From Jaltomata sinuosa (lineage: Eukaryota > Streptophyta > Magnoliopsida > Solanales > Solanaceae), in NCBI GenBank assembly GCA_003996215.1, contig QJPP01007518.1:1106926-1170925 (forward strand): DNA of 64,000 bases, read 5' to 3'. The translations under genes and the position numbers were made by a program. The notes below the pieces were generated by a model. It saw only the letters and a list, made by a program, of their open reading frames with translations. It was not told the origin of the DNA and searched no databases. Below, in pieces: positions 56,689-64,000 of this stretch. Numbering within the stretch: the stretch's first letter is position 1; each line of letters begins with the position of its first letter.

Positions 56689-57021
56689 GGTTAAACTACA
56701 TAAAGAGATATACCTCCTTACCATATTTACTCACTCTCCCATTACTTTATTTTAATTACTTAATATACCACATAAACCACTCGGATACATCGCCTCAGGT
56801 CGTGATACATTGTCTCACCTCGGATACATCCCACCCGATGTATCAAAGGTAAAACTAAAGAATGCCGATGTATCCGAGTGGTTTTGGGATGTATCCAATG
56901 GGATTTCGATGTATTCGAGTAGTTTGAGGATGTATCCCGAGGTGAGAGATGTATCCAAGCGGAATTAAGATGGGAAAAAAATAATTAGCTCCCAAAGATG
57001 TGTGTTTTATGTAAGTTACCG
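56689..57021. mobile_element. MULE-type MITE, second copy (inverted)
   Basis: The right end TTTATGTAAGTTACC with 'tgtgttttatg' inside matches, in inverse, the left end of 13716-14076. The left end GGTTAAACTACATAAAGAG matches the other end. The flanks TAAAATGTA (56680-56688) and TAAAATATA (57022-57030) are a 9-bp duplication with one change. The interior again is an array of ATGTATCC and GGATACAT words, but with a different order and number. Confidence 0.85.
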
Positions 57022-57444
57022 TAAAATATAGGAAAAATTACGGGAGTTAGAACATTAGAGTGCTTAATTACTGTATGTGGGTTAACTTTCACATAATTAC
57101 ATTTATAGATATAGTTTAACAAAAGTAGCTATTATTTTGGGTAACATATACAATTGGGAAAAATAAACGTATATTGGCTCTTATCAAACTCTACCCTCAC
57201 CTATTTTCCGCCTAAAATCACGCCAACCCCCAAATCACACACGATCTCATCCACGTTTCTCTCTCCCGAATCAGAATTTCACAAAACAAGGTAACTACAA
57301 TGGTTTAATGTAGTTTTTTCAGAGATTTTCTCTAAAATACAATTTTGATGATTTTTCATTTTTTTTGTATTTGTATTTCTTCAATTTTGGACTGATTCTT
57401 TAGTCGATTTGTTCTTAATTTTCTACAGTTTCAAGCAATTACCA

Positions 57445-57507
57445 ATGGCGGAAAGTACTCCATCCAAAAGGATTACACGAGCTGGGACCATGATTCTGGG
57501 TGCTTAG
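57445..57507 (+). pseudogene. 20-codon ORF, probable truncated first exon
   Basis: It has a good start context (accaATGGCG), encodes MAESTPSKRITRAGTMILGA and stops. It follows a plausible 5' intron acceptor at 57426-57427. It is followed at once by the AT repeat array. It may be the start of a transposon or captured gene whose body was lost. The family is not recognised. Confidence 0.35.
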
Positions 57508-57529
57508 ATGCATGATTTTGATTTGTTTG

Positions 57530-58055
57530 TGATGTTTTGTATATGTATATAATTGACATGTAAGTTTTGAGTGTTTGCTGGGAAATTGAATACAACTTGA
57601 GTTTTATATACAATTGAAACATATATAGACAAAAAAGTATAATCGAAAAATTGTGGTTTGAATATCATAGGGGGATTTTCCTTGTAAATTGAATTTAAGT
57701 TGAGCGTTATATACAATTGAAAAGTATATAGAATAAAAGTATAATTGAACAAGTTTGGTTTGAGTTTCAGTTGTTTGTATGTACAAGTATATAATTGTTT
57801 GTATATGTATATAATTGACATGTGCAACAAGTTTGTTTGCATATGTATATAATTGATATGTTGGTTCGTGTTTTAAATGGGAAGTTTTCATACCATTGAA
57901 ACGTATATAGATAGAAAGTATAATTGAATCTCAATTGAGTTTTGTTTATACAATTGAATCTCAGTTCAGTTTTATATATGACATTATACATATCACTATA
58001 TACAATTGAAACATATATTCTTAGTTAACAGAAACCTCAACTTGATATATACAAT
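57530..58055. repeat. Degenerate array of tatacaattgaaac-like units
   Basis: Words 'tatatacaattgaaa', 'gtatatagaataaaagtata' and 'tgtatatgtatataattgac' recur about every 90-120 bases. Minus-strand ORFs here are by-products of this repeat. Confidence 0.7.
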
Positions 58056-58599
58056 TTGAATTGGTTATACATTTGCATAGCATACTGAAGTGTATACAAA
58101 TTGCATAAATATTCAAATGTATATGAGTTTCATAGCCATGAGAGTTAAATATTTTTTTGAGATTCATACCCTTGAGTTTAAAACGTATATGAGATTTGTA
58201 TACAACATGACATACGTCAAGGCTTGACATATACGTTTTACTCTGAGTAAAACACGCGTGAATGACGGTAATTTCCGTTTTTAAAAAGATTTTGTAACAG
58301 ATTTTTAGGGATCTGTTTTTATTCCATATACGTTTCAAATACTTCTCAATTGTATATATATACAAAACGCGCGCCTCTAACCGACTTAAAATCAGCTACG
58401 TTTTATAATAATGAAAGTTAAGCTATGGGCCTTGATTATTTTAGCAATCTATAGCTATTTATGAAAGGGAAAAGAACACTTATACCCCCAAAAAGAAAAA
58501 TATTTACCCTCAAATGCCCCATTACTTTCATACCCCTTTTATCCTAAAATTGTATTTATTTAAAAAAAGAAAAATGCGGGCTGACGTCAGTGCCCACTC

Positions 58600-59215
58600 T
58601 TTTTTCCCTCTTTGATACCATCACAGTATATATATACTCTGATGGTATCATAGATTAACTGGACAATGTCTTCATTGAAGGACTACTTCTTCCTCCTTGA
58701 TACCATCAAAGTATAATATACTCTGGTGGTATCAAAGAGTAACTGAACAATGTTTCATTGAGGTTTGCTTCAGTCCTTCGATGAAATAACTCAATCATCC
58801 ATGATACCATTACGGTATATCTATATAATGTCATGGTATCGTTGAGGTATGTTTCAGTTCTTCAATATTTTAATTTAAAAACAGTTAAAAAAAGAATCAT
58901 AATTTAGATACAATTTTTTTTAATTTGCAAAAAGAGAAAAAATTTATAAAAATATATTTTTACTAATTTTGAGTTCAATAAATAAGCTTGTGACTTTAAT
59001 AATTTTCTCTTAATTGTTTCTTATTTATTTCTTAAAAAAACGCTCAGTCCTATATGATACCGACATGGTATCAATATATCGATGGATTATCACAGAGAAT
59101 TAAGCTCAGTCCTATATGATACCGACAAGGTATCAATATACCGACGGAGTATCATAGAGGATTAAGCTCAGTCCTATATGATACCGATAGAGTATCACAG
59201 AGGATTAATTCAAGA
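58600..59215. repeat. Array of GATACC/GGTATC hairpins
   Basis: Three palindromes (58613-58648, 58698-58735, about 58802-58840) each run GATACCATC-AT core-GATGGTATC. Then at 59042, 59104 and 59165 come three tandem units of about 62 bp starting 'gctcagtcctatatgatacc', the last one short. A spacer of AT-rich sequence (58860-59030) separates the two groups. It is non-coding and likely the interior of a foldback-type or MULE-type MITE. Confidence 0.75.
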
Positions 59216-59570
59216 TAGTGATGCTGATGTCATGCGCGAAATAAGAAAAAGAAAAAGTGGGCAAGTGGGTAATTAGATTGGGTCGAAGATCTATTAAGAA
59301 TAAATACTTTGGGTTGGGTCTATTTTGAGCAAATAATTTCACAATTGAGTTCACTTTGTGTAGTTTCCCTTTATGAAATTTTGCCTAAATGGTACTGAAC
59401 AAAGGAGCCTAGAGAAAGGGTGGTGTGTACTCTTTATTTGTTCCATCAGACACGTTTTACTGCAAAATCAGTTGGGCCGGTTGTACCGAAAGGGAGAAAA
59501 AGGGCCCACTAAGTTCTTTTATGTTTATCCAACTAATGGCCCAATGAAGTACTCAGAAGTTTGAGTCTCT

Positions 59571-60230
59571 CGAGTTGTTTGATTGGAAACAAGTTATCCT
59601 GAAATTATAATGACAAAATTATATTATGATGATTAAATAGTAATGGAGTTATTTGGTGATATACTGTTATTGAGAGATGTTTAGTTCATTGAACTAAAAA
59701 TGGGATAAACAGAATATAATATAAAACTTACTCCTTTTGTTTCAATCTATGTGGCACAGTTCGAATTTCGAGAGTTAAACAGTTTAAGTTTGGTCGTGTT
59801 CGGCATGAAATCTTTAAACTTTTTGAAATATGATTTATACATTTAAAAAGTACCAAAGTCACAATAATTGGCAATTCAAAATATTCAAAGGATATATGAA
59901 AAATTACGGTCAAAGATAAATTTGTTTGAATCTCGAAATTCAAAAAATACTACATAAATTAGAAAGAGTATATTTGATGTATACTAGATAAATTGTGATA
60001 AACTTTTATTTCCATTTTTAAACTTGAATTTCTTAAAGGACGTCGGGGAAGAGGCGAAGAGTCTTGAAAAAGGATATCTTTATTATCCCAGGATAAAATA
60101 ATATCACATTAGTAGTATAAATTAATCTCGAATTCAAAAATTTAATCAAACACAAAATAAAATTAAAATAAAATAATTTCATGTCTAATTTTAAAATTAT
60201 TATTTTTTATCCCGCCGACCAAACGATCCC
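59571..60230. mobile_element. MITE with 'gttgtttgattggaaacaag' end, interrupted
   Basis: The left end 'gagttgtttgattggaaaca' and the right end 'cccgccgaccaaacgatccc' are the same type as 44841-45047 and 63698-63930. A Stowaway MITE (59731-59968) is nested within. The ends are approximate. Confidence 0.5.
59731..59968. mobile_element. Stowaway-type MITE 4
   Basis: The left end CTCCTTTTGTTTCAATCTAT pairs with the right end 'acataaattagaaagag', TA at both flanks. The 238-bp interior is non-coding. Confidence 0.75.
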
Positions 60231-60239
60231 AAGAACATT

Positions 60240-60700
60240 AACAACCCGAAAGATGGGTCAGGGCCTTTGAGGACAAGCCATTGATAGGAAGGGATGGCAA
60301 CTAGCCAACCACTAGGTGGCTTTATATTAATCCAATAATTTGTAGGGCATACAAAACTTTTAAAATTTAGGGATTAGTTGAGTTCCAAACATAATGTTAT
60401 AATTAATTATTGAATCTTGATTTGTAGAGTTTTATTTGAATGATGAACTTATAAATTTAGGATTATATATAGTCGACCTTTTCAATTTGGGATTTACTAA
60501 TTGAGTTTGAAGGCTTAAAGTTATAAGTAAAAGTTTCTTAGTAATTTTTTAAATATTATATTTATTTTTACGTTAATTAATATTTTTAATATATTTATTA
60601 TTCGACGTATTACATACGTGCAACACACTACATTAAACTAGTTAATCTAATAATTTGTAGGGCATACAAAACTTTTAAAATTTAGGGATTTTTACTTAAT

Positions 60701-60760
<60 letters not shown>

Positions 60761-61300
60761 CAATTATTTATGAATATACACACATTATATATGAATTACA
60801 TGTTATATGTCCGTCATCTATTTTTAATTTAAACGAATCATTCAATCAGATTGCAAAGATCGTTATATGATTTAATTTGAAGCAATCAGAACCCATGTGA
60901 TATAACTGTCTTAGTAAGTATTTATTGAAAGAAAGTTATATAAATAATATCACTTGCCTTTGTATTTTATAAAGAAAACAACATCAGAATTTATTGTACC
61001 TGCTGTTTATATTAACGATATAAACCTCATTGAAACTCATGGAGACATCCAAAAAATAATTAATTATTTAAAGAAGGAATTGGATATGAAAGATCTTGAA
61101 AAAATAAAATGACTATTTAGATTTATTCTTCTAAAAATTACAAACTTAATATAATTACATATTATTAAAAGAGACATTACATATTTTTAGCATGAAAAAT
61201 AAATATATAGGCAATAGAAAAAGAAAACTTATCTTCTATAGCATATCCCACTAGAAACTAACCCCTCTCCCATAGGGTCCATAATTCCTTTCCCTCGATC
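60240..61300. other. AT-rich intergenic stretch with direct repeats and (TA)n
   Basis: A 45-base segment ('aataatttgtagggcataca' through 'taaaatttagggatt') occurs at 60334-60385 and again at 60649-60691, flanking about 265 bases. A (TA)n run of about 28 units lies at 60703-60759. No gene was seen. Confidence 0.6.
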
Positions 61301-61314
61301 AATACGAGGGTCTA

Positions 61315-61515
61315 TCGGAAATAGCCTCTCTAATTTATCGATTCGGTTCGGTTATTTCTTCGGTTTTTTTTTTTACCAAAATCGAACCAAATATTATCGA
61401 TTTTTTAAAAATGTAAAACAAACCAACCCAAACCAAATAAAAATTAATTTATTTAATCGATTTGGTTCGATTTTTCGATTTGGATTGATTTTTATCCAAA
61501 CTGTGAACACCTCTA
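61315..61515. repeat. 'ttcggttcggttatttc' dispersed element
   Basis: It begins with 'tcgattcggttcggttattt' and holds 'aaaccaacccaaaccaaata' and 'cgatttggttcgatttttcg', facing words typical of a widespread plant TIR-like repeat. It closes near 'ctgtgaacacctct'. There is no coding sequence, and the target duplication was not defined. Confidence 0.5.
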
Positions 61516-61519
61516 GCTT

Positions 61520-63465
61520 TATCTATGATATATTTTGCTTATATACATGTATTATACTGTATACATACCGTCCTTATATTTGGTACAATATACGTATAAA
61601 CTGTATGTATGACATATTGATGGAATATTCTAGCACCATATAATATACTAAAATATATTAAAGAAATATTTTGCAGAAAAAAAATTAAAATTATCCAACA
61701 TAAAAATAAAATATTGAACAAAAAATACATGAAATTCCCATTGGGGCAATCTCCTTAAAGAGGGGGAGAATCTTTGAGAAAATCTACCCAAAAAAAAAAT
61801 GTAATGATGGAAATGGAGTGGTTTACTAAAGTTTTAATTAGTTTTATTATTGTATATTTTCTTTCCAAAATGATATTTGTTAGTATATTTTTGGTGTCAT
61901 TGTTGGAGTGACGGATACATGCGTCTCAATATTGATACGTATGAAATTAGCACAATTCGATAAATTTAGAACCCTATTTCCTTTGTACTAATGAGCCAAA
62001 GTCTTATACCTTTCTTCTGCAATGATTTCATGCTGGAATTTTGCATTTCTAAAAGTTTTTTTAATGCGCCTGTAATAGTTTATGTCCCTTCAAATTGAAC
62101 TTTCATAGTGTTCAAGGCTTCTAAACCTTTGATGACGGAAAAGAGAGTTATACTAAACTCCGGGGGCGGAGCCAGTGTGTTGATTGCGGGTTCGACCGAA
62201 TTCAGTAACTTTGATTCAAACTCTGAATTTGTAGTAAAAAAATATTAAATATGTACAAATTATTAGTTTAAAACCCAGTAACTAAAAGAAAATAATTAGA
62301 CCACCATTCTTTAAAAAAGACACATTAGATAAATAATTTAGTAAAAAATATGATAAGACAAATAATTTTTCATTTTGGCACAAATTAAGAGTTATATGTT
62401 CTTGACATAATCATAAGAGCATTAATTAAGAGATTATTTTGATGGTGAACTAAATAAATTATCCCCAATTAGGCAACTATGCATACGTCAATCATAGACA
62501 TTTACAACTTTATTAGGTAGCTAATTTTGTGGTCTTGTATTTAGAAGTTTCCCTTTTTTGGTAATTATTGTCATAATTTGAGTATTAGTTTTGAATTTTA
62601 AATTTCACACTAATACTGACAACTTTTGAATTTAAACATAATCTTGTTTTGGAGAAATGGCCAAACTTCTATCATGAATAGTAAGCCTTATCAGTCTAGG
62701 CGTTTGTTTAGGTAGTGAGGGCGTTTTTATTTTGAGGCGTAAATTCAATGTTATTAAATTTTAGGAAGTTATATTTTTTTGAAAATTTAAATATTTTTTA
62801 TTTTTAATCCTAATTTTTATTCTTTCTCTTCATCCTTTTCACGGGGTAAAAAGAAAAATGTTCCATATGCAAATTACAAAGTAAAAATACATTATTCTTT
62901 ATCACTTATTTTGATTTAGTTTAGTTCTTCTGATTGTATGTTTCTTTTTCTTCCTTCAAGTTAATTTATAAATTTTTTTTCAATTTTTTTAAAAATCTAA
63001 TTAGTTTTTTAAGATTATGAATGATTCCGATTATTTTGTTAGTTAATTAGTTGTTGATTTTGAATAACACTTTAAGATGAGCAGCTTTACACTTATTATA
63101 TATATATCTATATATTTTAAAATTTAATAATATTAATTTATAAAATATCAAAATTAAAGATTTATGGAGCGTCTTGAGACTTACACCTCGCCTCATATCA
63201 AATAAAATGTCTCATCTTGTTCCCGCACCCTTTAAAACATTGATGTCATAGTAAATACCTGAATTCAATTCCAAGTTTATATATATATATGAAAAAATGG
63301 TAGGTTTCACGATTTTTTAAAAGAATTACTTTTGTATCGATTTTTAATTTAAGGAAATCGATAACGTTCATCGGCCAAAGTTTTTTTATAACCGACCCAA
63401 CATATTCCGACGATGTCGAGTTCATCATTTTTAGGCAAAAAACTCAGCCTATCTGTTAGTTTTAA
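61520..63465. other. Intergenic stretch, no gene seen
   Basis: No exon or RNA gene. A 'cgggggcggagcc' repeat piece is at 62160-62290. Other ORFs here are short and AT-driven. Confidence 0.5.
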
Positions 63466-63469
63466 CCCT

Positions 63470-63610
63470 CGATTGTGACCTATCTTTTACAGTGAGTGGT
63501 AAGTACTCCTTTACCCCCTTAATCAGAGGTATCAAGTTCAAGTCCTAGGTAATAAATCGCCTTTAATGAGTAGCACTTTACCCTCCTCTCCCCTCCCCCC
63601 TCCCTCCAAA
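63470..63610 (+). mobile_element. tRNA-like SINE head
   Basis: 'gtgagtggtaagtactcc' (A-box-like) is followed about 30 bases later by 'caagttcaagtcctaggt' (B-box-like). The spacing is right for a tRNA-derived SINE. The tail is not distinct. Confidence 0.5.
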
Positions 63611-63697
63611 AGTGTGACTTTTTTATACGAATTCAAATTAATCAGACCAATGGATACTAAACATTCTGTGAAAAATCAAAATAATAAAGAAAGAAAG

Positions 63698-63930
63698 GAT
63701 TGTTTGGTTGGGAATAAGTTATTCTAGGGTTAATTGTCTCGGAATTAACTATTCCGGAATAAGTTATCCCATCATGTATATGAGATAACTTATCCCATCA
63801 CTATGATATAAATGGTGAGATGAGTCATTCCAGACTTGACAACCAAACAAAACATCAAAAATTTTATCCTTGAATTATTTATTTTATCTTAAAACTATTT
63901 ATTTTTTTCCCTCACAGCAAACGACCCCCG
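63698..63930. mobile_element. MITE, relative of 44841-45047
   Basis: Left end 'gattgtttggttgggaataa' and right end 'cagcaaacgaccccc'; the middle shares 'atgagataacttat' and 'atcactatgatataaatggt' with 44841-45047. It is non-coding. Confidence 0.65.
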
Positions 63931-64000
63931 AAGTGTATGGTAAAGTAAGGAAGCGTGTGTAGTTCACGCATGAATGAGCAAAGTGGTGAGGTATCTACAG

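Larger units (their letters stand above)
57075..58430 (+). mobile_element. MULE-like element with leftover gene start
   Basis: Near the left edge 'ggttaactttcacataatta' and near the right edge the rough inverse 'taatgaaagttaagc' suggest terminal repeats. Inside is a leader-like piece, an intron-like gap (GTAACT at 57291 to CTACAG at 57427), and a short ORF. The middle (57530-58050) is a degenerate array of 'tatatacaattgaaacatat'-like units. The ends and class are inferred. Confidence 0.45.

Noticed and set aside
57504..58365. Overlapping minus-strand ORFs of up to 114 codons
   Set aside because: They are translations of the tatacaattgaaac-like repeat array.
59042..59208. Repeat-spacer look suggestive of a CRISPR array
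   Set aside because: The units are about 62 bp, are repeated throughout their length with no unique spacers, and lie in plant DNA.

Overview
This is plant nuclear DNA. It is about two-thirds AT and full of short non-autonomous transposons. The genes are plant-type and intron-rich, and the repeats are ones I associate with Solanaceae (tomato, potato and tobacco relatives): several tRNA-derived SINE types, a hAT-type MITE beginning CTATGTTGCTC, Stowaway MITEs, and L1-type LINEs whose decayed reverse transcriptase has a VPREVL stretch. The species cannot be fixed from the sequence alone; a Solanum relative is my best guess.

Three genes look intact. (1) A ZNG1/CobW-type (COG0523) zinc-chaperone GTPase on the minus strand, 9 exons, 3814-9683, 380 aa. 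(2) The beta subunit of the mitochondrial processing peptidase (MPP-beta, which is also core protein 1 of plant complex III) on the minus strand, 9 exons, 22761-39035, 525 aa. (3) An intronless four-finger C2H2 zinc-finger repressor with a DLN/EAR motif on the plus strand, 51167-52801, 544 aa. Exon boundaries for (1) and (2) were read by hand. Every junction is GT-AG and the reading phase is kept throughout.

Layout. 1-3.8 kb: repeat debris. 3.8-9.7 kb: the ZNG1-like gene, with a LINE fragment in intron 7, a hAT MITE in intron 2, and a pogo-like MITE holding a SINE in intron 1. 9.7-22.7 kb: pseudogene and repeat country, with a beta-glucosidase (GH1) fragment, a broken CYP86A-like P450, a second GH1 tail, a duplicated scrap of ZNG1 exon 1, many SINE heads, and three copies of an unnamed repeat. 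22.7-39.0 kb: MPP-beta. Its intron 7 is 9.6 kb long and holds a LINE, pieces of Ty3/gypsy elements in both orientations, and a nuclear copy of the 3' end of plastid ndhB. 39-51 kb: LINE debris, a four-unit tandem SINE-like array, two F-box-type pseudogenes, and a run of Stowaway and other MITEs. 51.2-52.8 kb: the zinc-finger gene. 53-64 kb: nested MITEs, a MULE-like element with a small leftover first coding exon, hairpin arrays and microsatellites.

The genes are functionally unrelated neighbours; nothing suggests a cluster or an operon-like system. I found no previously unknown biological system. The points most worth a second look are the composite intron 7 of MPP-beta, the exon-boundary duplication in its intron 1, the ZNG1 exon-1 fragment at 18.4 kb, the MULE-type MITE pair with 9-bp target duplications and an internal hairpin array, and a three-deep nest of MITEs at 55.9-56.65 kb.
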